Below are positions 27,553-37,312 of a stretch of 64,000 nt of DNA, in pieces. Below the pieces are notes generated by a model, which searched no databases, was not told the origin of the DNA, and saw nothing but the letters and a program-made list of their open reading frames with translations. Every line of letters begins with the position of its first letter. Within the stretch, counting starts at the first letter, position 1. Origin of the DNA: Pedobacter petrophilus. GTDB lineage: Bacteria > Bacteroidota > Bacteroidia > Sphingobacteriales > Sphingobacteriaceae. The stretch covers positions 1 to 64,000 of the forward strand of contig NZ_WKKH01000024.1 in assembly GCF_009674725.1 (NCBI RefSeq). Direction: 5' to 3'. The position numbers were made by a program, and so were the translations under genes.

Positions 27553-28200
27553 ATGCTACATTGGAATACGGTAGATCAATCTCTAAAAGCTTGTCTGGTC
27601 GACTTAATGCAAGCACCTGAATTAAAAAAATTCAGGTTGGTTGGCGGTACCGCACTGAGTTTATATCTGGGTCATCGGTTGTCCATCGATATTGACTTAT
27701 TTACTGATGCTCCTTATCGCTCCGTCGACTTTGATGAAATTGAAAAGTTTCTACTTCAGAAATACAAATATGTAACAGGAGATTTTGGAGGAAATCCTGG
27801 TATGGGGAAATCCTATTTAGCAGGTACTGATCGCGATAACGCTATTAAGCTGGATCTTTATTATGCAATGGATCCTTTTTTTCAGGATTATGTTACTCAC
27901 GATGATATAAGAATGGCAACAGTTGAAGAAATTATTGCGATGAAAGTGGATGTAATTTTAAGGGGCGGAAGAAAAAAAGATTATTGGGATTTACATCAAT
28001 TATTAGAAAACTACACCATTGATCAAATGATAGAATTACATCAGAAGAGATTTGAGTGGACACACGATCGAGAAAAAATTCTCATAAACTTCAAAAACTT
28101 CAGCGATGCAGACCTGGATTTCGATCCCATTTGCTTGAAATCTAAAGAATGGATTTTTATTAAAGAAGATTTTGAGTTGGCTTTAAAAGATGTTTTATAA
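27553..28200 (+). CDS. AbiEii/AbiGii-family nucleotidyltransferase toxin
   Basis: A 215-residue protein with the nucleotidyltransferase motif LVGGTALSLYLGHRLSIDIDLF (residues about 29-50; GG, then D-x-D with Asp46 and Asp48), and later MKVDVILRGGRKKDYWDLH, which is typical of AbiEii-type enzymes. Type IV/AbiE-like systems pair such a toxin with a DNA-binding antitoxin, as here, and can act in phage defence. Whether this pair is active is not known. Confidence 0.8.
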   Translation: MLHWNTVDQSLKACLVDLMQAPELKKFRLVGGTALSLYLGHRLSIDIDLFTDAPYRSVDFDEIEKFLLQKYKYVTGDFGGNPGMGKSYLAGTDRDNAIKLDLYYAMDPFFQDYVTHDDIRMATVEEIIAMKVDVILRGGRKKDYWDLHQLLENYTIDQMIELHQKRFEWTHDREKILINFKNFSDADLDFDPICLKSKEWIFIKEDFELALKDVL

Positions 28201-28215
28201 CCCTACTTTTGACTT

Positions 28216-28398
28216 ATGATCAGATTAAACAGCGAAACGCCAAATGATATACTTCAGGAGGTGAAAATTGGTGACATGGTAACCGATACCTTCAGTAAAA
28301 CCGGTTTGGTAGAAAGCATTGAAACGAACGACGATGGGTTATACAGGATTTTTGAATTTCATCTGGTAACCGGACGAACAATCACGATAAAAAAGTAA
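28216..28398 (+). CDS. Small hypothetical protein
   Basis: A 60-residue soluble protein with alternating beta-type segments (VKIGDMVTDTF, YRIFEFHLVTGRTITIKK). It starts 15 bp after the toxin stop and ends 24 bp before the permease start. The spacing suggests a real gene; no family is recognised. Confidence 0.45.
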   Translation: MIRLNSETPNDILQEVKIGDMVTDTFSKTGLVESIETNDDGLYRIFEFHLVTGRTITIKK

Positions 28399-28422
28399 AT
28401 TGCAGTTCAACCCCCTCTAACC

Positions 28423-29712
28423 ATGTCATTGTTCATCCTTCTTTTCGGCATTTTACTGCTTTTTATTATGATCTTGACAAAGATCAACCCAATGATTGCC
28501 CTGGTTGCAGTAGCCATTATTACGGGATTATTACTGGGAATGCCGGCTGCAAAAGTAATGGGCTCCATCAGCAATGGAATTGGAAGTACTTTAGGCAGTA
28601 TGGTGATGGTGCTGGCTTTGGGCGCCATGATGGGAAAACTGATTGAAGATAGCGGATCTGCAAAGAGGATTGTTGTCATCCTGATTAAAGCCTTCGGCAA
28701 ACAGAACATTCAATGGGCAGTGTTGCTTACCGGTTTGCTGGTTGGGATTCCGCTTTTCTACAACGCCGGTTTCGTAGTTTTAATCCCTTTGGTATTTGCC
28801 ATTTCTGCAGCCACGGGTTTATCAAAATTATATATCGGCTTGCCCATGGCTACGGCACTTTCGGTAACACATGGCTTTTTACCCCCACATCCCGGTCCGG
28901 TTGCTCTGGCTGGAATTTTCCATGCAGACATTGGCCAAACGCTGATTTATGGCTTGATTTTAAGCTTACCCATTGCCGTAATCGCCGGGATATACTTTCC
29001 GCGGTTAATTATGAATAAAATTCAGCCAGCCGTAATTAAAGATTTTGTAATTGAAGAAGGCGAAGGTTTGCCTGGCACAGCGAAAAGTTTCATCACTGCA
29101 CTGCTCCCTGTGTTTTTAATTGTCGCCGGAACAGTGGGAAGCGGAATCAACGGCCATTACCCCGGCAAATCTTTATTCATCTTCCTGGCAGATCCAACTG
29201 CAGCGCTTCTTATATCCGTAATTATTACGCTCTTCATTCAGAATACCAGCATCGAAAAAGCAATGGAGTCTTGCGCCGAAGGGGTAAAAAGTATTGCGAT
29301 GATTATCTTGATTATTGCAGCTGGCGGAGCATTTAAACAAATCCTAATCGACAGTGGAGTTGGGGAAACAGTAAAAGAATTAACAGGAAATTTAAACCTT
29401 TCACCACTTTTACTGGCCTGGTTAATTACGGCATCACTTCGGGTAACATTGGGCTCAGCAACAGTTGCTGCTGTAACCGCCTCGGGAATGGTATTGCCAT
29501 TGATTGGTCAGCATGCTTCGCCAGAACTGATGGTTTTAGCGGTTGGTGCCGGAAGTTTGATGTTTTCGCATGTAAACGATACAGGATTCTGGATGTTTAA
29601 GGAATATTTCAACCTCACACTGAAACAAACTTTTGGAACGTGGACCATTATGGAAAGTATTGTTTCTGTTTTGGGTTTATTAGGTGTACTGCTCCTGAAT
29701 CAATTTGTATAA
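28423..29712 (+). CDS. gntP: Gluconate:H+ symporter family permease (GntP/GntT)
   Basis: A 429-residue membrane protein with about 12 hydrophobic segments. The family motif near residues 148-160, THGFLPPHPGPVALA, is diagnostic of GntP permeases, with ASLRVTLGSATVAAV and FSHVNDTGFWMFKEY further on. It imports gluconate or a related aldonate. No gluconate kinase gene adjoins it, so the substrate is not fixed by context; sugar acids from the downstream pectin genes are one option. Confidence 0.88.
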   Translation: MSLFILLFGILLLFIMILTKINPMIALVAVAIITGLLLGMPAAKVMGSISNGIGSTLGSMVMVLALGAMMGKLIEDSGSAKRIVVILIKAFGKQNIQWAVLLTGLLVGIPLFYNAGFVVLIPLVFAISAATGLSKLYIGLPMATALSVTHGFLPPHPGPVALAGIFHADIGQTLIYGLILSLPIAVIAGIYFPRLIMNKIQPAVIKDFVIEEGEGLPGTAKSFITALLPVFLIVAGTVGSGINGHYPGKSLFIFLADPTAALLISVIITLFIQNTSIEKAMESCAEGVKSIAMIILIIAAGGAFKQILIDSGVGETVKELTGNLNLSPLLLAWLITASLRVTLGSATVAAVTASGMVLPLIGQHASPELMVLAVGAGSLMFSHVNDTGFWMFKEYFNLTLKQTFGTWTIMESIVSVLGLLGVLLLNQFV

Positions 29713-29930
29713 GTGCTGTTAAGCCATTTAGCGAATAGTAGTAACAGTCTCTTCACACCAATCGATTCGATGTCATTGCTATCAGTTTGCCTAAAGCATT
29801 TTTAATCCGGAAGCCATCTGCACAATACATCATAGCTAAGTGCTTTGTGTAATGGCGGCACTGCCAACGAATGACGATATGACCTTAGAGAACACTAAGA
29901 TGAGCATGCCTTTAATCTGCGTTAGTAGCT

Positions 29931-32066
29931 TTACATCATTTTTTTAAAACCCTCCCATTTTACTTTCCATGTTCCATCTTTTGGGAAACCGGGATTGGTT
30001 TTATTATTGCCGTCCCAGCCTGCACACATCAGGGCAACGGCCGTGAGCAAACCACCATTTCCGGGCAGGTAAATCCGTAGCCGGTCATCCTGGTAGTTAT
30101 GCCCGTTTACGAGATAGGTATTCGTTTGAACGTTCATCATGAGCGCATCTATCGCTTTATCTGGCATCCCCAGGCGGGCCGCAGTCATCGCTGTCATCGG
30201 GAAATCCCATCCCCAGGTATCATTCCAGCTCCAATCTTTCCACACTAAATCAAAGGTTTTCTGCATGGTCACTTTATTGAGCAAACTGGTTTCAGGCAAC
30301 ATGCCGTAAGTACCCAATACCGAAGGATGATCGGTTTTATACTCAGGATTAGTATAAGAATCCGGCGCACTTTCTGCAGCGAGGTAAACTCCGTTCTGCA
30401 CAGGCAAAGGCGATAACTGTGCGACTACATCATCCCACTTTTTGTTGCGTTCCATACCCAGGCGAATCCGCCATTCTTGTGCAGTTTTTAAACCCCACTC
30501 CCAATAAGCCAACTCATAAGTAGGATTAAAAGTAGTTTCCGCTTTGAAACGTTCCTGCGCCGGAATCAAGCCAGGGCCTAAAATATAACGCCCTTTTTCC
30601 TTATCAAAATGAGCAAAAGAAGCCATAAAATCTGCCGTTTTAAAGACGAGGTCTTTATACTTTTCCAGCACTTTTTTGTCTGGTTTGGAACGGTATTCCA
30701 GCTCAGCAAAAGTGATAAAGTGTGGTTGTTGCCAAATCAACATGGCACCAATGGAAGATGGGCTCTCGTTGCCTTTATTATCAGTCATTTTTTGCCACCT
30801 CGCGCCTTCAAACCCCTGCACTTTAGCGATGTTTTTCGCTTTATCGGCTACCTTAAAATACCAGTCGGTGCTGCGCGTTAGTAGATCTGGCCTGCCCCAC
30901 AGTGCGAAATGCACACCGTGCCACCAATGCATTTCGAGGTGAGGTTTACCAAACCAGCTGTTGTAGGTTAAGCCTGTTTCTTGGGGCGGGAAATCGCCGG
31001 AACATTGAATTTTGGTCAGGTATTCTGATAAAATAATTCTGCGTTCCAATTCAAAAGCCCTTTTATCAGTACTGCCATCAAAATCTACCGCAGCACCACT
31101 TTGCCAAAAGGCTTTCCACTGAGATTTACTGTTATTTTGAGTCAGCTCGAAAGATGGAATTTCTGTCTGAGCTTTTTGCTCAGAAATAAGGCAACTGAAA
31201 CTGAAAGTTTTTGAGGTTTTATCCGGTGTAAGGGTAAAATAATGTTGCTGCTTTTCAGCCAGTTGTGCTTTCCCTTTCCAGGAAAGAGTGGTGAAATAAG
31301 TCGCAGAATCAACCTCACATCTAATTAAACCACCATTTCTGGTGTTATTTAGTAATGATGAACGATGCTTTTCTCCACTTGCCCAGTTGTTTCCAACATC
31401 AGCCCATTCGCCAGTTGGATAGGGATACCTGATTCTGATTTTTAAGCGGCCGGTTGCAATAAGGGGCGATGAAACCGAAGCGCTAATCAAATCAATATCC
31501 TGATGACCAACCGTAATCACATCTACCGGAATACCTTCCAAAGTAAAGCTACTTTTGATTTCACCCGTCCAGAGGTTTAGTGTTTGATTAATGTTTTCAA
31601 TATCATTTACTGTAGCAGGTTTTCCATCTCTTTTAATCAGGTCGAAACCAATATTGCCCAATTGTAAACGATGCACATTCTGCCGGAAATAGTTAGTGGC
31701 TTCTTTTGCACGAAGCGGTTCATTCTGCTGAACCGTATAAGGGATTTTACGTCCGTATTGGTTGTAATAGCGGTAAGCTTCGGTAATTTTATAACCTAAA
31801 TCATTTTTAAAAGATCCCCAGCCCCATTGCGATTGCGTGCCCAGGGGAACTCCTTTCACATAGCGATCCGGAAAACTTTGAAGCCCGGTGGCATCTACAG
31901 TGAAGGCAAACCTGCCATTACCAACAGATAAAGAAGCAAGCGAGTCTATTTTCTTTACCACAACATTATGCCGGGAAACCAGCACTTCACGGTTAATTTG
32001 TGCAAGCAGGTTTTCACTCTTGACCAAAACAGCCAGCAACAAAATAATTGTTATTTTTTTTAACAT
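29931..32066 (-). CDS. Secreted six-hairpin glycosidase-like protein
   Basis: About 711 residues starting at MLKKITIILLLAVLVKS (ATG 32066; longer start at 32108 possible), with signal peptide. The C-terminal two thirds looks like an (alpha/alpha)6 glycosidase: KPHLEMHWWHGVHFALWGRP, NPTYELAYWEWGLKTAQEW, WSWNDTWGWDFPMTAMTAARLG. An N-terminal beta-rich domain precedes it, as in GH65/GH95-like enzymes; I cannot assign the family. It is the last of three secreted glycosidase genes on this strand (GH28, DUF4450 protein, this), pointing to plant cell-wall polysaccharide. Confidence 0.7.
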   Translation of the reverse strand: MLKKITIILLLAVLVKSENLLAQINREVLVSRHNVVVKKIDSLASLSVGNGRFAFTVDATGLQSFPDRYVKGVPLGTQSQWGWGSFKNDLGYKITEAYRYYNQYGRKIPYTVQQNEPLRAKEATNYFRQNVHRLQLGNIGFDLIKRDGKPATVNDIENINQTLNLWTGEIKSSFTLEGIPVDVITVGHQDIDLISASVSSPLIATGRLKIRIRYPYPTGEWADVGNNWASGEKHRSSLLNNTRNGGLIRCEVDSATYFTTLSWKGKAQLAEKQQHYFTLTPDKTSKTFSFSCLISEQKAQTEIPSFELTQNNSKSQWKAFWQSGAAVDFDGSTDKRAFELERRIILSEYLTKIQCSGDFPPQETGLTYNSWFGKPHLEMHWWHGVHFALWGRPDLLTRSTDWYFKVADKAKNIAKVQGFEGARWQKMTDNKGNESPSSIGAMLIWQQPHFITFAELEYRSKPDKKVLEKYKDLVFKTADFMASFAHFDKEKGRYILGPGLIPAQERFKAETTFNPTYELAYWEWGLKTAQEWRIRLGMERNKKWDDVVAQLSPLPVQNGVYLAAESAPDSYTNPEYKTDHPSVLGTYGMLPETSLLNKVTMQKTFDLVWKDWSWNDTWGWDFPMTAMTAARLGMPDKAIDALMMNVQTNTYLVNGHNYQDDRLRIYLPGNGGLLTAVALMCAGWDGNNKTNPGFPKDGTWKVKWEGFKKMM

Positions 32067-32217
32067 AGAAAGGTGCATCATTTTACGATATCGTTTAAAT
32101 ATTATCAAGGTACAAGAGCCATTTTCCTTTATTTATCGGCATCTTCCTCCTCTTTGAGATTTGTTTTTTCGATTTTGCCAATCATCTGGATTCCATCCAG
32201 GTTCGTTCATTTGTAAA

Positions 32218-35200
32218 TTACCTGCTTAAAGTAATAGCCATTAATCCCACCACTACATCATTACAAAGTGCTGAAAGCGTAATTTTAGAAAGTGTTTTTG
32301 CAGGATTGAGCTTAATGCCCAAAGCCGTCGCTGCCCCGCCCTCAATTTCTTTTCCATTCCATTCTGCAGCATTAGCGAACGTTACTACCTTGCCGGTTTT
32401 GAGGTGCACCCTAACAGGGCGATCGGCACCAGTATCAAAAGCAAAGCCATCCGTATAAAGATCTTGTTCTATTGGCCACCAGTTTTCGGGATTACGCAAT
32501 GGCAATTTCTCCGTTGAACCATCAGCATAATACACAATGATTTCTCCATTATCCATTCTACTTTGCATGGGGTTGGTGGAACCTGCCAATAAGAAAAATA
32601 CGGCATTGGCCTTCCCAGAAAGCGGAATTTCGACCTGGGCAGGATAATTATCCCATTGGGAAGTATAAATAATATTTTTAAGTTTAGGCGTTGATGGCGT
32701 GTTGAAAACCAGCCCCGAAGGCAAGGTAAATTCATTTTTCGCACCAGCCAGGTGCCGCAAACCAGTATCATTAATTTCAGGATTGAGTTTCGTATTGGTC
32801 CAGTCGCCAATGCCTTGTATAGGCAATTGCAGCGTGGTGGTATTAGGCCTCGGACTTAAATATTTATTTTTAAAAATTTGTCCTACCTGATCATTGAAGA
32901 ATGTAGATAAGTTTATCGTTTCCAATTTTTGTTTCCTCCATTTTGAATCAGTCAGGTTGAGGATTTGATTTTCCTTTTTATCCTTTTCTATAATTTCAAA
33001 GCATATTGGAAACCAATAAGTGAAATCTTGCTGCTGTAGTTGTACAAAAGCTGTACGGTTGCCAATTTCACCTTTTACGACTGCTTTTAGGTTTCCATCC
33101 ATCGTTGCAGGCTGATCCAAAATACCCTGCGGATCATAAACTTTTAAAATCTTCGCATCAGCAAAATTCACATCAATCCTTGCGCCTAAACGATATTTAT
33201 CATCTAGCTTGGTTTGTGATAAGCTGCCTTTGCCCCATACCACCTCAACCTGGTAATTTTTCGCTGGCGCGACATCGAATTCAATTTCAGGAGTGGAAAT
33301 GGCGTCATCTACGTTTCTCCAATTAATTTCTTTTCCGTTTACTTTAAGCGAGCGGATACTATTGCTTCTGGCTTTAATTCTCATTTTCAAACCCAGTTGA
33401 ATGGCAAAAGCCGGTGTCAATTTATACTCGTCTGTTTTGCCATTTCTTTTGAAGGAGAAAGCAAGGTCAGGAATTTTCAAACTGGCGTGATCCCAATCCT
33501 GAGGTAGCCCGGGTCTAATTAGCAGCGTTTTATTTAACGCATCGGGAATAACCCCAAAAAGGCCTTCAACCAGGGCACGTGAATTAATCCCAACCGGATC
33601 ACCAAAATCACGATAGGATTCGCCCAAAGTAGCATCGTAACGCGAAACCTGTGCAAAGTTACCCGGACTTCCGCCAATGTACATACTGGTTAACAATTCG
33701 CTTTTCCAAAGCTTGAAAGCCTCTTCTGTTCTGCCGGCTTGCCAATTGGCCAGGGCGGTATGGGTAGATTCGGCCAAAACAACGTTATTTAACGACCACT
33801 CATAAGGCATCCAATTGGTGGTAGACAGGGTGTAGTAGCCTTTATCTTCCAGGCCATTTGCCCGGACAGGGATATGTGGAATGCTGGTATCTACATACCG
33901 CAAACTTTGCCAGGTCTGAAAAGCATCCGGAACTTCTGAATCAATACAGTGGTAAATGGTCCATAAACCTGCTGACGGATGGCGTTTTTGCAAACCCAGG
34001 GCATCTTTATATTCTGCAAACCAACCTTTTTCGGGCATCCACAATTGTGCATTCATAGCCTTTAAAATCAAATCTGCTTCCTGTTGGTAAGGCTTTGGAT
34101 CTTCTTGAATTAAAGGTGCAATCTTTGCTGCAAGTAAATTAGCGCGGTAATTGTAAGCGGAACTATGGGTGCCGCTTCCACCGCTATATTGTAACGCATC
34201 ACTCGCCCAAATGGCAGCATAAGCATCATAAAGACCATTGTTATCAGGATCAAAAACCCGCTTTTCCCAGGCCAGATGCCTTTTAATTACCGGCCACATC
34301 TCTTTCACATAAGCTAAGTCTCCCGTCCAGTTAAAATGCCGGAAAAGCTGATCAATGTAGACGAGATTCATATCGTAATGGTGCGGACGAATCAATTTTC
34401 CATCCGGCTCTCTGCTGATATAGCCATTGGTAAACATAGCGGTACCCATTGCCTCTTTCGATCGTGATAAATTGAAGGTGGTATCGGCTAAAACAGGTCC
34501 GCTTTCTGGCGTAAGCACCTGCGAACGGGCGTAAGCATTAAAATGAGTTCTTGCCCGATCATGCCAACCGAGCGGATCTGCAGTGTACGGCCCTCTCCAA
34601 CCCGGCAAGCGCATACGCCATCCAACTGCGCCATGCAGGTAAGAAGGTTCTTCCCAAATGCCGTCAGAAGCCATAGCCAAAGCTCCACCTATGGTATTAA
34701 AAAAAGGATCGGGCGTATCAACTATGATCCGATTGGCTAAAATTTCCCTTGCCTTTTCTGATGCTAAAAACTGGGTTTCAGGAGTCCACCGTACCGGCGC
34801 TTTATCCATTTCAGGGTTTTGAATCAGCACATAAAAATCTTTATTGTTTTTTACTTTTATCTTGCCTGTAAGGAGTGGATTTTGCTGATCTCCAGATTGA
34901 TCCAATTCTATCGGAGAGGAAAGACGAGTGGCATCTGCTATTCTGATTGCCGCAGGGAACCGGCCTTTTAATGTCTTTTCTTTTCCATATTGAAGGGCGA
35001 AATTATGCCGATCAACCGTGAATACGTTGCTTTTACAATTTTCTGGTTTCAAATAAAAAGACGATTCCGGATCTACCCCTAAATCACCACTTCTTTTAAA
35101 TTTCTGATCGCTGGCCCCACCAAATGCCCACAAAACTTCGGCACCTGATTTTACATTTTCAAAACGGATTTTCAGGATTAATCCATCACCTTTGCTTAAA

Positions 35201-35613
35201 GCCAACAGGTTTAACTGCATTTTACCTTCACCAAGCAATGGATCCTGAATGGTGTATAGCATCGACCCCGGCCGGTATCTCGCAGTTATATTTTCTGCTT
35301 TAATCAGCCACTTGCTTTGTGCTCCGTTGATCAGGCCAAACTGCAAATTACCACCCATTGCCGGCATGTATAAGGCAAATTCCGGTAGGTCTCCTGCTTC
35401 TACCCGAAAAGCGGTATTGGTACCGTATAATGCCCTCGTGAATCGGCGTGCACCATTTTTAATTACGAAATCTCGTCCTTCAGGATGATACCTGAGGCTT
35501 GCTTTTTCATTATGCCAGGTTCCATCCTTTAGTTTTGGAGGATAAAGTTCCTGTGCGAAAAGGCTGGCAACCGTTGCAAACAGACAGTAACTTAAAATGC
35601 AAAAGCGTTTCAT
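32218..35613 (-). CDS. Large secreted DUF4450-type glycosidase
   Basis: A 1131-residue exported protein (signal peptide MKRFCILSYCLFATVASLFAQ). The N-terminal domain (about 25-350) matches DUF4450: KDGTWHNEKASLRYHPEGRD, GARRFTRALYGTNTAFRVEAG. The centre (about 350-720) is an alpha-toroid catalytic-like domain with MRLPGWRGPYTADPLGWHDR, MPYEWSLNNVVLAES and DFGDPVGINSRALVEG. Beta-sandwich segments fill the C-terminal region. Related Bacteroidota proteins occur in pectin/rhamnogalacturonan loci. The catalytic residues and exact linkage are not readable here. Confidence 0.75.
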   Translation of the reverse strand: MKRFCILSYCLFATVASLFAQELYPPKLKDGTWHNEKASLRYHPEGRDFVIKNGARRFTRALYGTNTAFRVEAGDLPEFALYMPAMGGNLQFGLINGAQSKWLIKAENITARYRPGSMLYTIQDPLLGEGKMQLNLLALSKGDGLILKIRFENVKSGAEVLWAFGGASDQKFKRSGDLGVDPESSFYLKPENCKSNVFTVDRHNFALQYGKEKTLKGRFPAAIRIADATRLSSPIELDQSGDQQNPLLTGKIKVKNNKDFYVLIQNPEMDKAPVRWTPETQFLASEKAREILANRIIVDTPDPFFNTIGGALAMASDGIWEEPSYLHGAVGWRMRLPGWRGPYTADPLGWHDRARTHFNAYARSQVLTPESGPVLADTTFNLSRSKEAMGTAMFTNGYISREPDGKLIRPHHYDMNLVYIDQLFRHFNWTGDLAYVKEMWPVIKRHLAWEKRVFDPDNNGLYDAYAAIWASDALQYSGGSGTHSSAYNYRANLLAAKIAPLIQEDPKPYQQEADLILKAMNAQLWMPEKGWFAEYKDALGLQKRHPSAGLWTIYHCIDSEVPDAFQTWQSLRYVDTSIPHIPVRANGLEDKGYYTLSTTNWMPYEWSLNNVVLAESTHTALANWQAGRTEEAFKLWKSELLTSMYIGGSPGNFAQVSRYDATLGESYRDFGDPVGINSRALVEGLFGVIPDALNKTLLIRPGLPQDWDHASLKIPDLAFSFKRNGKTDEYKLTPAFAIQLGLKMRIKARSNSIRSLKVNGKEINWRNVDDAISTPEIEFDVAPAKNYQVEVVWGKGSLSQTKLDDKYRLGARIDVNFADAKILKVYDPQGILDQPATMDGNLKAVVKGEIGNRTAFVQLQQQDFTYWFPICFEIIEKDKKENQILNLTDSKWRKQKLETINLSTFFNDQVGQIFKNKYLSPRPNTTTLQLPIQGIGDWTNTKLNPEINDTGLRHLAGAKNEFTLPSGLVFNTPSTPKLKNIIYTSQWDNYPAQVEIPLSGKANAVFFLLAGSTNPMQSRMDNGEIIVYYADGSTEKLPLRNPENWWPIEQDLYTDGFAFDTGADRPVRVHLKTGKVVTFANAAEWNGKEIEGGAATALGIKLNPAKTLSKITLSALCNDVVVGLMAITLSR

Positions 35614-35624
35614 GGGAAATTGAT

Positions 35625-37043
35625 TTAAGGCTTAACATTTGTTGAATTCGTTACTTTTAAGGAAGACCCGTCTGCTGCTGCAATTTCAACCTGATTAAAA
35701 GTCCAGTTTTCGGCAAAATCTATACTTCCAGCGGTTGCTGCTCCGATTTTCAAATTGGTTAACTTAAAATTTCTCAAGATTGTTCCATTCACCCCGATGG
35801 CATTAATGGCTTTTTTAGCATTGGTTGCCGTAACATTAAAAACATTTACATTTTGAAAAGTTGGGATACCTTTACTTTCCGGTTCCACCCGATTTAATAG
35901 TTTAGTCCAGTGTGGTGGAATAGAATCAGGGTTATACCCGGCAGGCAACGTAGAATAGCTGTAGGCCGGGTTCCAGTTAGGGTTAATCTGAATTACATTT
36001 CCAACGCCATGCATGGTAATGTTTCCAAAATAAATATCTTCAACAGTTCCTCCACGTGTTCTTGCTGATTTGATATTAATGGCATTACTTGTACCATAAC
36101 CTACTAAATCTGTAGCCCATACATGGCGGATACTACCGGATGTTTCGCTGCCAAGTGTGAGCAATCCGGCACCTTTGCGTGCCACACAATTGCGAATTAC
36201 CACATATTCTGTAGGCCGGTTTACCCGCAAGCCATCCCAATCACGACCAGCTTTTAAACAAAAGTTATCGTCGTTACAGTCTATATCACAGTTTTGAATG
36301 AGTGTCCATAATGAAGAATCTACATCGATCCCGTCTGTACTTGGGCCATGGCCATCAACATTGTTTTTAATGGTGATGTGATCAACCGTTACATAAGATG
36401 AATATAAAAGCTGTACCGTCCAAAAGCCAGCCTGTTGAATGGTTACATCTTTAATGATAATATCATTTGCAGATTCTACCAAAATTGTTCTAGGGCGCTT
36501 AGCATCGTAATCTACAATCCACCTGAGGCCTTTTGCATCGTAATCCTTTCGCAAATTCCAGTAATAATCCCAAAATGGCTTACCCTGAGCATTAACAAGC
36601 CCCCCACCAGAGATAGAAGCCTTATTTTCTTTTAAAATATTGATTAATGCAGCCGGCCATTTCATTTCAATTCCGGCTACGCGGGTATCAATTTCGGGAT
36701 AGTCTTTAATATCCTGACTTCCTAATAACTCTACTCCTTTCCCAATTTGGAGATTCACACCAGATTTTATAAATAATGATCCGGTTAAATATTTTCCGGG
36801 GGAGAATGAAACGATCCCACCGCCTTTCTTCGCGCACTCATCAATGGTTTTCTGAATGGCTATTGTAGCCAAAGTTTTACCATCATTTACTGCACCATAT
36901 TCATTAACGACAAGATTATTCTGCTTAAAAGTAAATTTCCTGGCTCCTGCTTTATTTACCCAGGCAGGTGCTTTAGGTTGCGCAGAAACGGCAATAGCAG
37001 TCAGCAACAAGGCTGCAAGCAAAAGAGAATGGAGACTTTTCAT
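35625..37043 (-). CDS. GH28 polygalacturonase-family protein
   Basis: A 472-residue secreted beta-helix enzyme (signal peptide ending about AVSAQ). GH28 motifs: STDGIDVDSS at about 235-244, CNDDNFCLKAG at about 256-266 with two Asp for catalysis, GSETSG in place of the usual GHG-type motif, and AINIKSARTRGG providing the RIK-like lysine. It hydrolyses galacturonan-type linkages in pectin, probably in the periplasm. It is 11 bp upstream of the DUF4450 gene, so the glycosidases are probably co-transcribed. Confidence 0.88.
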   Translation of the reverse strand: MKSLHSLLLAALLLTAIAVSAQPKAPAWVNKAGARKFTFKQNNLVVNEYGAVNDGKTLATIAIQKTIDECAKKGGGIVSFSPGKYLTGSLFIKSGVNLQIGKGVELLGSQDIKDYPEIDTRVAGIEMKWPAALINILKENKASISGGGLVNAQGKPFWDYYWNLRKDYDAKGLRWIVDYDAKRPRTILVESANDIIIKDVTIQQAGFWTVQLLYSSYVTVDHITIKNNVDGHGPSTDGIDVDSSLWTLIQNCDIDCNDDNFCLKAGRDWDGLRVNRPTEYVVIRNCVARKGAGLLTLGSETSGSIRHVWATDLVGYGTSNAINIKSARTRGGTVEDIYFGNITMHGVGNVIQINPNWNPAYSYSTLPAGYNPDSIPPHWTKLLNRVEPESKGIPTFQNVNVFNVTATNAKKAINAIGVNGTILRNFKLTNLKIGAATAGSIDFAENWTFNQVEIAAADGSSLKVTNSTNVKP

Positions 37044-37274
37044 CAGTTTAAAAAATATTTGGTTAAATATAATGATCTATAACAGATGCTATACTGTACT
37101 CATTTTGGTTAATATATCAAAACCAGCGTTGTCAACTATCCTGTTGCATCCTGTTTATGTTATAGATTTTTAGTGATCTAATACCGTTTTCAAAAGAATG
37201 TTCTCTTTTCCTTTTGACCAGGAATTATATAAACATTTCCAGTAATGATGTAAAGCCGGCAACAGCATTAGTTT

Positions 37275-37282
37275 TAATTTTG
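37275..37282 (+). promoter_or_regulatory. Bacteroidota-type -7 box
   Basis: TAATTTTG matches TAnnTTTG, 30 bp before ATG 37313. I see no clean -33 TTTG at the proper distance, so this is a partial promoter call. Confidence 0.4.
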
Positions 37283-37312
37283 TAACCACACACCAACAAG
37301 ACTACTACTGAA

